A DNA stretch of 64,000 nt from CAXMMR01 sp963692975 (GTDB taxonomy: Bacteria; Pseudomonadota; Alphaproteobacteria; Acetobacterales; Acetobacteraceae): contig CAXMMR010000032.1 in NCBI GenBank assembly GCA_963692975.2, positions 62,001 through 126,000 on the forward strand. Direction: 5' to 3'. The notes under the pieces were generated by a model. That model made no database searches. It saw only the letters and a program-made list of their open reading frames with translations, and was not told the DNA's origin. Numbering within the stretch: position 1 is the stretch's first letter; the number at the start of each line of letters is the position of its first letter. A program made the position numbers and the translations under genes. Shown piece after piece: positions 34,111-42,955 of the stretch.

Positions 34111-34322
34111 AGAAAGGCCAGGGGCGTCGCCCCTGGACCCGATTAAAGGCGAAGCCTCTAAAATCCATGTCTCAGTCATGTTCCCACAGCAAGTTCGATG
34201 CTGTGGGAAGCTGGATTGAATAGCGTCACCAAGCAAGAAAGTGCCTGTCGCGACTCCATGCGACGGGGCTTGAGGCCCCAGGCCCCAGCGGAGTCCAGAG
34301 GCGGAGCCTCTGGCCTTCCTTC
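34111..34322. repeat. Intergenic palindromic element, family A (full-length copy, hslU-MBL gap)
   Basis: Left module CCAGGGGCGTCGCCCCTGG then TTAAAGGCGAAGCCTCTAA; about 95 bp of middle sequence with its own inverted repeat TTCCCACAGC/GCTGTGGGAA; right module GGGGCTTGAGGCCCC and CCAGAGGCGGAGCCTCTGG. Confidence 0.85.
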
Positions 34323-34329
34323 ACCCGCC

Positions 34330-35676
34330 CTAAAGGATAAACCGCGACAGGTCCCCGCGCCGGGCAAGCGGCGCCACACGGTCGTTCACCGCCGCCGCAT
34401 CCACCCGGATCGTCTCGCCCGAGCGGTCGGCGGCGGAGAAGCTGATCTCCTCCAGCAACTTCTCAAGCACGGTCGCAAGTCGCCTGGCGCCGATGTTCTC
34501 CACCCGCTCGTTGATGTCGGCCGCCAGCTCCGCCAGCGCGTCGACAGCGTCGTCCGTGAAGTCGAGCGTCACGCCCTCGGTCTTCATCAGCGCCGCATAC
34601 TGATCGATCAGCGAATGCTCCGGCTCGGTCAGGATGCGCCTGAGGTCGGCCCGTGTCAGCGGCGCCAGCTCGACGCGGATCGGCAGCCGGCCCTGCAGCT
34701 CGGGTAGCAGGTCGGCGGGCTTGGCGACATGAAAAGCGCCCGAGGCGATGAACAGGATGTGGTCGGTCTTCACCGGTCCGTATTTGGTGGTGACCGTGGT
34801 GCCCTCGATCAGCGGCAGCAGGTCGCGCTGCACCCCTTCGCGCGAGACGTCGCCGCCGCGAAACCCGCCCTCGGTCGTGCGCGCGCACACCTTGTCGATC
34901 TCATCGAGAAACACAATGCCGTTGTTCTCGGCATGGCTGACCGCATCGCGGTTCAGCTGCTCGGTGTCGAGCAGTCGGTCCGCCTCGTCGCGGGCAAGCA
35001 GCGGCCGCGCCGCGCTGACCGTCATCCGGCGCTGCTGCTCCTTGCGGCCGAACATGCCCTTCATCATCTCGCCCAGATTGATCACCTGGCCGGGCGGCAT
35101 GCCCGGCATGTCCATCTGGCCAACCGGGCTGCTGGCGGCGTCGGCGACAGCGATCTCGATCTCCTTGTCCTCGAGCTCGCCGTCGCGCAGCATCCGGCGG
35201 AACTTGCTCTTGGTGTCGGCCGACGAGCCCGCCCCAACCAGCGCGTCGACCAGCTTGTCCTCGGCGCTGTGCTCGGCCCTCGTCTGGACGCTTTTGCGGC
35301 TGTTCTCGCGCAGCATGGTCAGGCTGATCTCGACCAGGTCGCGCACGATGCTCTCGACATCGCGCCCGACATAGCCGACCTCAGTGAACTTGGTCGCCTC
35401 CACCTTGAGGAACGGCGCCTGCGCGAGCCGCGCCAGCCGCCGCGCGATCTCGGTCTTGCCGCAGCCGGTCGGGCCGATCATCAAGATGTTCTTCGGCACC
35501 ACCTCCTCGCGCAGGCCCTCGGGCAGCTGCGCCCGGCGCCAGCGATTGCGCAGCGCGATGGCGACGGCGCGTTTCGCGTCGTTCTGCCCGACGATGAAAC
35601 GATCGAGCTCGGAGACGATCTCGCGCGGCGAATAGGTCGGCACGTCAATCGCGGCCGCGGCAGCACCCTGGGGCAT
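34330..35676 (-). CDS. hslU: HslU, ATPase subunit of the HslUV protease
   Basis: HslU unfolds substrates and feeds them into HslV. The 448-residue protein has YSPREIVSELDRFIVGQNDAKRAVAIALRNRW, Walker A MIGPTGCGKTEIARRLA, the pore motif GYVGRDVESIVRDL, Walker B NNGIVFLDEIDKV, and the C-terminal sensor-2 region ending DLSRFIL, which inserts into HslV. The ATG at 35676 shares one base with the hslV TGA, so the genes are translationally coupled. Confidence 0.98.
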   Translation of the reverse strand: MPQGAAAAAIDVPTYSPREIVSELDRFIVGQNDAKRAVAIALRNRWRRAQLPEGLREEVVPKNILMIGPTGCGKTEIARRLARLAQAPFLKVEATKFTEVGYVGRDVESIVRDLVEISLTMLRENSRKSVQTRAEHSAEDKLVDALVGAGSSADTKSKFRRMLRDGELEDKEIEIAVADAASSPVGQMDMPGMPPGQVINLGEMMKGMFGRKEQQRRMTVSAARPLLARDEADRLLDTEQLNRDAVSHAENNGIVFLDEIDKVCARTTEGGFRGGDVSREGVQRDLLPLIEGTTVTTKYGPVKTDHILFIASGAFHVAKPADLLPELQGRLPIRVELAPLTRADLRRILTEPEHSLIDQYAALMKTEGVTLDFTDDAVDALAELAADINERVENIGARRLATVLEKLLEEISFSAADRSGETIRVDAAAVNDRVAPLARRGDLSRFIL

Positions 35677-36242
35677 CAGCGCGCCTCCCCAATGGTTTCC
35701 ACAATCACCGAATGGTTCGTGTAGACGCAGATGTCGGCCGCGATGCGCATCGCCCGCCGGGCGATATCCTCCGGGCTCAGCCCCTCCACCTCGAGCAGCG
35801 CCCGTGCGGCTGCCAGCGCGTAATTGCCGCCCGAGCCGATGGCGATCACGCCGTCCTCCGGCTCCAGCACGTCGCCGGTGCCGGTGAGCGTGAACGAGTG
35901 GTCGGCGTCCGCCACCGCCATCATCGCCTCGAGCCGCCGCAGGTAGCGGTCGGTGCGCCAATCCTTGGCGAGCTCCACGCAGGCTCGCTCGAGCTGACCG
36001 GGATGACGCTCGAGCTTGGCCTCGAGCCGCTCCAGCAGGGTGAAGGCGTCCGCCGTCGCGCCGGCGAAGCCCGCGATGACGCGCCCGTCATCGCCGATCC
36101 GCCGTACCTTACGGGCGTTGCCCTTGATCACGGTCTGGCCGAGCGTGACCTGCCCGTCGCCCGCCATGGCGACTTGGCCGCCGCGGCGCACGCAGAGGAT
36201 GGTGGTGCCGTGCCAGCCTGTCGGGTCGTGTGGGGTTTGCAT
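35676..36242 (-). CDS. hslV: HslV, peptidase subunit of the HslUV protease
   Basis: HslV is a two-ring threonine peptidase. The 188-residue product begins MQTPHDPTGWHGTTILCVRR; the WHG-TT boundary marks propeptide removal to expose the catalytic threonine. VAMAGDGQVTLGQTVIKGNARKVRR and AGFAGATADAFTLLERLEAKL are typical. The start at 36242 is chosen because the longer frame lacks family character. It precedes hslU with a one-base overlap. Confidence 0.98.
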   Translation of the reverse strand: MQTPHDPTGWHGTTILCVRRGGQVAMAGDGQVTLGQTVIKGNARKVRRIGDDGRVIAGFAGATADAFTLLERLEAKLERHPGQLERACVELAKDWRTDRYLRRLEAMMAVADADHSFTLTGTGDVLEPEDGVIAIGSGGNYALAAARALLEVEGLSPEDIARRAMRIAADICVYTNHSVIVETIGEAR

Positions 36243-36303
36243 TCCGCAGAAGTGGGCGCGCGCCTCGTCAAACCCAAGAGGAGCGGCGCGAGCCAACCCG
36301 GCC

Positions 36304-37872
36304 TCAATCGGCACTGATCGTCGCTCCGAGCATCGCCGCCCAGTTCGTGCCCGGCGTGCCGGCGACACCCAGCAGCGTCACCGGTGTCGGCGGCTGAACC
36401 CGCAGGGTCAGCGTTCCGGGCTGGTCGATGAAGTGGCCGAGGATGGCGCCCGCGTCCGGCTGATTGGGCAGGAGCTGCGAGGCCAAGGCGCTGACGCGGT
36501 CATGCAGCTGGGCGCGAACCTGCTCCGGCGTCTGCTGCTGGGCTGCCGCGGCGCCGTTGATCAGCCGGCCGAGCAGCGAGCCGTCCTCGTAGCGCAGCGT
36601 GGCGTTGCCGATCGTGGTGGCGGCGAGCGCCGCCGCCGGCGCCCGCGCGGGATCGACGTCGTCGAAATGGCCGACGAGCTGCAGCGCGAAGTTGCCCTGC
36701 AGGGTGATGCGCAGCCGTTCGAGGTCGAGTGTCTTCGCCGTCGAGTTCGAGTTCTGGTCGTCGTCGACGTCAAACACCATCGTCTCGGCGCCGATTGCGG
36801 CGATCGCCCGGTCGCGCCCGGCGCCGGGCGGCAGCTGCGACAACGGGACGGCAAGGCCGCGCAGCCGCACGTGCCGCTCGACGATCTCGCCGCCGCTGCC
36901 CGCCGGCTTGCGGCTGCTCTCGTCATGCAGCGACGCCAACGCCACACGTATGGCCGCGCCCGTCCGCGCGACCCCGCTCCCGGCAAGGTTGCGGATGTCG
37001 GTGCGGGCTGCCGACAGCACCCTCAGCAGCGCCAAGGCGGTGTTGCCGCCAGCCGCGGCCTGCTCGCCCGGCGGGTGGCCGCTCAACCCGTCCAGGCTGG
37101 CGGTGTCGAACCCCAGCGACCCGCTCGGCAGCGTCGAGGCGAAGCCGTCGAGCTCCAGATGGCCCAGCAATGGCCGGTCCGCGCTCCCGGCCGGCGGCCC
37201 GCCCGATGCGCTCGGCTCGAGCACGGCGTCCAGCGCGTCCATGGCGACGCCGCTGGCGGCCGCATGGGCGAGGCTTCCGGCGCCCGCCACCGTCAGGCCG
37301 TCGATGCTGGCGCCACCGAGCCGTCCCGGCGCCAGGTCCGTCAGCTCGAGGTGGGCGACGCTCGTGCTTGCCTGCGCGAGCGCATCCGCCTCGATCCGCC
37401 GCGCCGACACCAGCCGCGGCTCGCCGGCCGGCTGGTAGAAGCGCTCTGCCCCTGCCGGCACGCTCGCCGGATCGGGCGCCAGCGCCACCAGGTCCTCGGC
37501 ATCAAGCCGGTCGATGCTCAGCGGCCCGCCCGGGCGCGGCAGGCTCACGCCGCGCAGATGCAAAGCGCCAAGCCTCCAGGGATGCGCCGCGCTGCCGTCG
37601 CCGTCACTCTCACGCAGCCGCACCGAGTCGATGCTGGCCGCCGGCGCGCCGTTGCGCGTGACGGTGAGCCCATCGATCTCCACCGTGCGGGTGAGCGGGC
37701 TCATCTGCGCCCGCCGATACTGCGCCGTAGTGCCTGGCGGCAGCGCCGCCAGCGCCGCGTCGATCTCCGCCCGCGCCTCATGCTGGCTGTAAAGAAAAAC
37801 CGCGCCGTAGGCCGCCGCGACGACAACAGAGACGCCCACGATGCCCGTCACTATCCGTCCGGCCCTGGTCAT
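36304..37872 (-). CDS. Large exported or membrane-anchored protein of unknown function
   Basis: A 522-residue protein with an N-terminal membrane segment (IVTGIVGVSVVVAAAYGAVFLYS, residues 7-29), which leaves the rest on the periplasmic side. The remainder is rich in short beta-strands and repeated dyads such as VEIDGLTVTRNGAPAASIDSVRL and LGALHLRGVSL, and resembles the general pattern of YdgA/DUF945 or AsmA-like proteins, though I cannot assign a family. No cysteines or catalytic motif stand out. It is upstream of hslV on the same strand, separated by 62 bases, and divergent from hisB. Confidence 0.65.
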   Translation of the reverse strand: MTRAGRIVTGIVGVSVVVAAAYGAVFLYSQHEARAEIDAALAALPPGTTAQYRRAQMSPLTRTVEIDGLTVTRNGAPAASIDSVRLRESDGDGSAAHPWRLGALHLRGVSLPRPGGPLSIDRLDAEDLVALAPDPASVPAGAERFYQPAGEPRLVSARRIEADALAQASTSVAHLELTDLAPGRLGGASIDGLTVAGAGSLAHAAASGVAMDALDAVLEPSASGGPPAGSADRPLLGHLELDGFASTLPSGSLGFDTASLDGLSGHPPGEQAAAGGNTALALLRVLSAARTDIRNLAGSGVARTGAAIRVALASLHDESSRKPAGSGGEIVERHVRLRGLAVPLSQLPPGAGRDRAIAAIGAETMVFDVDDDQNSNSTAKTLDLERLRITLQGNFALQLVGHFDDVDPARAPAAALAATTIGNATLRYEDGSLLGRLINGAAAAQQQTPEQVRAQLHDRVSALASQLLPNQPDAGAILGHFIDQPGTLTLRVQPPTPVTLLGVAGTPGTNWAAMLGATISAD

Positions 37873-37971
37873 CCGCGTTCCCCCTCCGTGTCGCGGCTGG
37901 CCGCCCCGTCTGCGCCGCTCGCGGCGCGCGAAACACTTCCTTGCCCGGTCCGAATAATCTACTGATCCGGC

Positions 37972-38610
37972 ATGGACGCCGCCATACCTCCCGCTGCAGA
38001 CGCATTCGTCTCCAACTCTGCCGCGCGCGCCGCCCGGCTAGCCCGCCGCACCGCCGAGACCGACATCGCCGTCGCCCTCGACCTCGACGGCAGCGGCCGC
38101 ACCCGAATCGCCACCGGCATCGGCTTCCTCGACCACATGCTGACCGCATTGGGCCGCCACGCCATGCTCGACCTCGAGATCACCGCCCACGGCGACCTGC
38201 AAGTCGACAGCCACCACACCACCGAGGACGTCGGCATCGTGCTCGGCCAGGCGGTGGCGGCGGCGCTGGGCGACAAGCGCGGCGTGCGCCGCTACGGCCA
38301 CGCCGTGGTGCCGATGGACGAGGCCCTGGTCGCCGCCTCGGTCGACCTTTCCGGCCGCGGCCTGCTCGCCTTCGACGTCCGCTTCACCAATGCCCGGCTC
38401 GGCCAGATGGATACCGAGCTGTTCGAGGAGTTCTTCCGCGCCTTCGCGACCAACGCCGCGCTGACCCTGCACCTGCGCCAGCAGACCGGCGTCAACAGCC
38501 ACCACGTCGCCGAGGCCTGCTTCAAGTCGTGCGCGAGGGCGCTACGCCAAGCCGTCGAGCCCGACCCCCGCGCCGCCGGCCATATTCCGTCGACCAAAGG
38601 GTCGCTGTGA
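37972..38610 (+). CDS. hisB: Imidazoleglycerol-phosphate dehydratase
   Basis: HisB dehydrates imidazole-glycerol phosphate in histidine synthesis. The 212-residue single-function protein has GIGFLDHMLTALGRHAML, DSHHTTEDVGIVLGQA and GVNSHHVAEACFKSCARAL, the metal-binding His/Glu sets. Its last residues (STKGSL) and stop codon lie in the first of three 23-bp tandem copies, so the C terminus is set by the repeat. It starts the his gene cluster. Confidence 0.97.
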   Translation: MDAAIPPAADAFVSNSAARAARLARRTAETDIAVALDLDGSGRTRIATGIGFLDHMLTALGRHAMLDLEITAHGDLQVDSHHTTEDVGIVLGQAVAAALGDKRGVRRYGHAVVPMDEALVAASVDLSGRGLLAFDVRFTNARLGQMDTELFEEFFRAFATNAALTLHLRQQTGVNSHHVAEACFKSCARALRQAVEPDPRAAGHIPSTKGSL

Positions 38611-38660
38611 ACATGACCAAAGGGTCGCTGTGAACATGACCAAAGGGTCGCTGTGAACAT
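38592..38660 (+). repeat. Three tandem 23-bp copies carrying overlapping stop and start codons
   Basis: Three identical copies of 23 bp (38592-38614, 38615-38637, 38638-38660), differing only in what follows. Each copy contains CTGTGAAC, where TGA is a stop and the overlapping GTG a start. Copy 1 ends hisB, copy 3 starts the DUF2628 gene at 38653, and the two steps between can encode an eight-residue peptide each (MNMTKGSL), linked by the same overlap. Confidence 0.93.
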
Positions 38661-39012
38661 CTACACCGTGCACGAGGCGCCCGACCTGGTGCCGGTGCTG
38701 GTGCCCGAAGGCTTCAGCTGGGCCGCCCTGTTCTTCGGCTGGCTGTGGCTCGCTCTGCACGGCGCGCTGATCGCCGCGGTCGCGCTGTCCGCCCTGCTGC
38801 TCCTGCTGTCGCACGCCAGGCCCGAGCTGCGCATCCCGCTCGTCGTCGGCCTGACGGTCGCCCAGGGCGTCTTCGGCCGCGACCTATGGCGGCTCAGCCT
38901 GCACTGGCGCGGCTACGCGGAAACCACCGCGGTGGCCGCCGCCAGCCGTGATGCCGCCCTCCTGCGCCTCGCCGACCAGCGCGCCGCTGACCTGCGCAAG
39001 ACCAGGCCATGA
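38653..39012 (+). CDS. DUF2628 membrane protein
   Basis: A 119-residue protein starting at GTG (MNIYTVHEAPDLVPVLVPEGFSWAALFFG). DUF2628 proteins have this N-terminal PEGFSWAAFFF motif and two membrane segments (WAALFFGWLWLALHGALIAAVALSALLLLL; a weaker second one near residue 70). They are commonly found between hisB and hisH in Rhodospirillales; a link to histidine metabolism is not established. Its 3' end overlaps the hisH start (ATGA). Its start codon belongs to the third 23-bp repeat copy. Confidence 0.88.
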   Translation: MNIYTVHEAPDLVPVLVPEGFSWAALFFGWLWLALHGALIAAVALSALLLLLSHARPELRIPLVVGLTVAQGVFGRDLWRLSLHWRGYAETTAVAAASRDAALLRLADQRAADLRKTRP

Positions 39013-39641
39013 AGGTCGTCGTCGTCGACTACGGCAGCGGCAACCTGGCCTCGGCCTCGCGCGCCCTGGCCGTCGCCGCCGAACGCGCCGGCATCGCCGC
39101 CACGATCGTCGTCACCGCCGACCCCGACGCCGTGCGCGATGCCGACCGCCTCGTCCTGCCCGGCCAGGGCGCGTTTGCCGATTGCCGGCGCGGGCTTGAC
39201 GCCGAGCCGCGCCTGCGCCCGGCCCTGGAGGCGGCAGTCCAAGCCGGCGCGCCCTTCCTCGGCATCTGCGTCGGCATGCAGCTGATGGCAGAGCGCGGCC
39301 TCGAGCACGGGCAGACCGAGGGCCTCGGCTGGATCCGCGGCGAGGTCGCTCGCATGGACGCACCCGGCTTGCGGCTGCCGCAAATGGGCTGGAACGCGCT
39401 GCACTTCGCCGCTCCTCACCCGCTGCTCGCCGGCCTCGACCCCGGCGACCACGCCTACTTCGTGCACAGTTACGCCCTGCACGACCCCGAGCCGGCAGAC
39501 GTCATCGCCACCACCGAATACGGCGCCCCCGTGCCCGCCTTCGTCGCCCGAGGCAATCGCGCCGGCACCCAGTTCCATGTCGAAAAGAGCCAGGACGTCG
39601 GCCTGCGCATCCTCGTTAACTTCCTGGGCTGGACCCCCTGA
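39009..39641 (+). CDS. hisH: Imidazole glycerol phosphate synthase, glutamine amidotransferase subunit
   Basis: HisH releases ammonia from glutamine for HisF. The 210-residue protein has MKVVVVDYGSGNLASASRAL, the nucleophile region FLGICVGMQLMAERG and the His-Glu part FVHSYAL...GTQFHVEKS. The ATG overlaps the stop of the DUF2628 gene. The acceptor HisF is encoded 2.5 kb downstream, past a GNAT gene, hisA and a glycosyltransferase-like gene. Confidence 0.97.
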   Translation: MKVVVVDYGSGNLASASRALAVAAERAGIAATIVVTADPDAVRDADRLVLPGQGAFADCRRGLDAEPRLRPALEAAVQAGAPFLGICVGMQLMAERGLEHGQTEGLGWIRGEVARMDAPGLRLPQMGWNALHFAAPHPLLAGLDPGDHAYFVHSYALHDPEPADVIATTEYGAPVPAFVARGNRAGTQFHVEKSQDVGLRILVNFLGWTP

Positions 39642-39696
39642 CCGCCGGCCGCTTCGTCGACGATGCCGGTCCCGATAAAACGCCGGGCGCCGAGCC

Positions 39697-39762
39697 CCGC
39701 GTGCCAGGACCCCGCGTGCCAGGGGCCCGCGTGCCAGGGCCCCGCATACCAGGACCTCGCGA
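39697..39762. repeat. 15-bp tandem repeats at the N terminus of the GNAT gene
   Basis: Four to five imperfect copies of CCCCGCGTGCCAGGA. In frame they read PRVPG, and each carries a GTG, so several start codons are possible and copy-number change would only lengthen or shorten the N terminus. Confidence 0.8.
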
Positions 39763-40327
39763 GCCCTCCCTCGCCGTGGAGCGCGTGCAGTCCCTCGACG
39801 ACGACGACCTGCAAGCCCTGTGTGAGGCAACCGACGCTGCGATCATCGACGGCGGCGGCTTCGGCTGGGTCAGCCCGCCCGGCCGCCAGGCGCTCGCCAG
39901 CTACTTCCGCGGCGTGCTGCTGGTGCCCGAGCGCCAGCTGATCGTCGCCCGCGTCGACGGCGTCATCGTCGGCTCCACCCAGCTCGTCCGCCCCGCCCGC
40001 AACAACGAAGCGCAGGCCTTCGCCGCCACCATCATGCACGCCTTCGTCGCCCCGTACGGCCGCAAGCACGGGCTGGCCCGACGCATGACGCTGCGCGCCG
40101 AGGCCGCCGCCCGCGCGCTCGGCTACCAGGTCATCAACCTCGACGTGCGGGAGACCCAGACCGCGGCCCTCGCGATGTACGAGCGCCTCGGCTACGTCCG
40201 CTGGGGCGCCCACCCGGCCTACGCCCGCGTCGGCGGCCGGCTGATCACCGGCATCTTCTTCTACAAGAAGCTTCGCGAGGACAAGGAGGCCCGTCCCGCC
40301 GAGACGGCTCAGGACGAGCCAAGCTGA
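39701..40327 (+). CDS. GNAT family N-acetyltransferase
   Basis: A protein of about 208 residues with a GNAT fold: LIVARVDGVIVGSTQLV (strand 4 region), FVAPYGRKHGLARRMTLRAEAAARALGYQVINLDVRETQTAALAMYERLGYVRWG, the acetyl-CoA-binding loop and C-terminal part. The start is uncertain. The frame opens at GTG 39701 within a run of 15-bp repeats coding PGPRVPGAR-type residues, each with a GTG. The gene lies between hisH and hisA, overlapping hisA by four bases (CTGA). The acyl acceptor is unknown. Confidence 0.85.
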   Translation: MPGPRVPGARVPGPRIPGPREPSLAVERVQSLDDDDLQALCEATDAAIIDGGGFGWVSPPGRQALASYFRGVLLVPERQLIVARVDGVIVGSTQLVRPARNNEAQAFAATIMHAFVAPYGRKHGLARRMTLRAEAAARALGYQVINLDVRETQTAALAMYERLGYVRWGAHPAYARVGGRLITGIFFYKKLREDKEARPAETAQDEPS

Positions 40328-41049
40328 GCCTGACCCTCTACCCCGCCATCGACCTCAAGGACGGTGCCTGCGTGCGCCTGCGCCGCGGCGTTATGGCCGA
40401 CGCCACCGTGTTCTCCGACGACCCGGCCGCACAGGCGGCGCAATTCGCCGCCGCCGGCTGCCGCTGGCTGCACGTAGTCGACCTTAACGGCGCCTTCGCC
40501 GGCCACTCGGTCAACGTCGCCGCGGTCGAGGCGATCCTGGCCGCCGTCAGCGTGCCGGTGCAGCTCGGCGGCGGCCTGCGCGACCGCGCCGCAGTCGAGC
40601 GGTGGCTGGACGCCGGCATAGCCCGCGTCATCCTCGGCAGCGCCGCCGTGAACAAGCCGGCGCTGGTGCGCGAAGCCTGCCGCGCCCACCCCGGCCAGAT
40701 CGCCCTCGGCATCGACGCCCGCGATGGCCGGGTCGCAACAGAAGGCTGGGCCGAAACCTCCACCCTGGACGTCCTCGCCCTAGCCCGCCGCTTCGAGGAC
40801 GCCGGCGCTGCCGCGGTGATCTACACCGACATCGCCCGCGACGGCATGCTCGCCGGCCTCGATCTCGCCGGCACCGCATCCCTGGCCGCCAACACCACCC
40901 TGCCGGTGATCGCCAGCGGCGGTGTCGGCAGCCTGGCCGACCTCACCGCGCTGCGCGATGCCAGCGCCAGCATCCACGGCGTCATCATCGGTCGCGCCCT
41001 CTATGATGGCCGAGTGACGCTCACCGACGCGCTCCAGGTGCTGCACTAG
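40324..41049 (+). CDS. hisA: HisA, phosphoribosylformimino-AICAR phosphate isomerase, apparent CTG start
   Basis: HisA opens the ring of ProFAR to PRFAR. The frame LSLTLYPAIDLKDGACVRL carries the conserved catalytic aspartate in AIDLKDG, and further GGGLRDRAAVERWLDAG, IALGIDARDGRVATEGW, VIYTDIARDGMLAG, VIASGGVGSL. The first ATG/GTG (40372) lies after this aspartate and cannot be the start. The CTG at 40324 overlaps the GNAT stop (CTGA), the position where an ATGA or GTGA overlap would be expected. It gives 241 residues, the normal length. Confidence 0.93.
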   Translation: MSLTLYPAIDLKDGACVRLRRGVMADATVFSDDPAAQAAQFAAAGCRWLHVVDLNGAFAGHSVNVAAVEAILAAVSVPVQLGGGLRDRAAVERWLDAGIARVILGSAAVNKPALVREACRAHPGQIALGIDARDGRVATEGWAETSTLDVLALARRFEDAGAAAVIYTDIARDGMLAGLDLAGTASLAANTTLPVIASGGVGSLADLTALRDASASIHGVIIGRALYDGRVTLTDALQVLH

Positions 41050-41172
41050 GCCGGCCGATGCTCTTCGTCGTGCCGATGATCTTGTATGAGGGACACCTCT
41101 TGGCGCTCGTAACGGTTCATGCACGCCGACGCGCCCGGCTCGATCCGGGATCGTGTCGTCAGGGGAGCAATC

Positions 41173-42042
41173 ATGCCGGAGCTCGACTTCTTCGATTCGG
41201 AGTATGGCAATCTGCGGCCCGGGACGTGGCGCAGCCGTCGTGTGGGCGGCCTGACCGACTGGGTGTTCGACCTGCGTTTGCAGCTCAACCGCACAGTGCG
41301 CGGCCTGGGCGACGCGATCGCCACCGCTCCGAGACGGCGCATCCTTATCGTCGGCATCGAGGCACCAACCCGCAAAGCCGACATCCACACCGTTATCGAC
41401 GGGCTCTCGAAATGCCGCCACACGGTCGACACGGCGGTCGTCGAGATGGGTCAGCGATCCAAGTTCGCCAATCTGAACCAGGCGCTCAACGGCCGCGCGC
41501 TTGAAGCGTACGATTGGATCATCGTCACCGACGACGACATCACGACGCCGGACGGACTTCTGGACACCTGCCTCTATCTGGCGGCGCGCACGGATCTGCG
41601 TCTGTTCCAGCCGGCGCACAGGTTCAAATCCTTCGCCGCCTTCAAGATCTCACATCGCCACTGGAACAGTCTGGTCAGGACGACGCGCTTCGTGGAGATC
41701 GGTCCGCTCACCGCCCTGCATCGTTCGACCTTCGGCAAGCTGCTGCCGTTCCCGGAGGCGGGCATGGGTTATGGCCTAGACCTGTACTGGTCGGAGATCT
41801 GCCGGCGGGAAGGCTGGAACATGGGCATCATAGACGCCGCATCGATTCGACATCTGCGCCCTGTCGGTCAAAGCTATGGCCGCGTCGCCGCCATCGAGGA
41901 GGGGCGGCGTCTTCTCCAGCAGCATAATATCACCAGGAAGAAGTCCGACTTCCTGCAGACCGAGACGGTGTTTCGGGCTCTCAGCCTCCGGCCTGTGCTT
42001 GCGCCAGAGGGACCGCACGAGGGTGGCGAACCAGACAGCTGA
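41173..42042 (+). CDS. Glycosyltransferase-like protein inserted in the his cluster
   Basis: A 289-residue protein from the ATG at 41173, which has AGGGGAGC upstream. It shows LIVGIEAPTRK, VVEMGQRSKFANLNQAL, WIIVTDDDITTPDGLLDTCLYLAARTDLRLFQPAHRFKSFAAF (a DDD metal-binding motif), FVEIGPLTALHR, and FPEAGMGYGLDLYWSE, a set known from GT2-like glycosyltransferases, many in actinobacteria. No membrane segment is visible. Its GC content looks lower than that of hisA and hisF. It interrupts the hisA-hisF order, probably by transfer; activity is inferred. Confidence 0.75.
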   Translation: MPELDFFDSEYGNLRPGTWRSRRVGGLTDWVFDLRLQLNRTVRGLGDAIATAPRRRILIVGIEAPTRKADIHTVIDGLSKCRHTVDTAVVEMGQRSKFANLNQALNGRALEAYDWIIVTDDDITTPDGLLDTCLYLAARTDLRLFQPAHRFKSFAAFKISHRHWNSLVRTTRFVEIGPLTALHRSTFGKLLPFPEAGMGYGLDLYWSEICRREGWNMGIIDAASIRHLRPVGQSYGRVAAIEEGRRLLQQHNITRKKSDFLQTETVFRALSLRPVLAPEGPHEGGEPDS

Positions 42043-42063
42043 AGGAGCGGCTTGACGTCTGGC

Positions 42064-42083
42064 GCCCCGCGCACGGGCGGGGC
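42064..42083. terminator. Stem-loop after the inserted glycosyltransferase gene
   Basis: GCCCCGC-GCACGG-GCGGGGC is a seven-pair stem with a six-base loop, 22 bases after the stop codon and 90 bases before hisF. There is no T-run. It may reduce read-through or protect the mRNA end; hisF may need its own promoter in the remaining gap. Confidence 0.35.
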
Positions 42084-42173
42084 AAGGGTCAGAGCATCGG
42101 CCCGCCCCCACTTTCACCCTTGCGCCGGACTCGCCAAACCGTTTTATGCCTCACCTCTGGAGGCGAACAACGT

Positions 42174-42950
<777 letters not shown>

Positions 42951-42955
42951 CGCCG

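Noticed and set aside
36016..37965. 649-codon plus-strand open frame
   Set aside because: Antisense to hslV and the exported protein; rich in Arg and Gln with no domain.
40372..41049. hisA starting at GTG 40372
   Set aside because: This start would remove the conserved N-terminal strand and catalytic aspartate; the CTG at 40324 restores a normal HisA.
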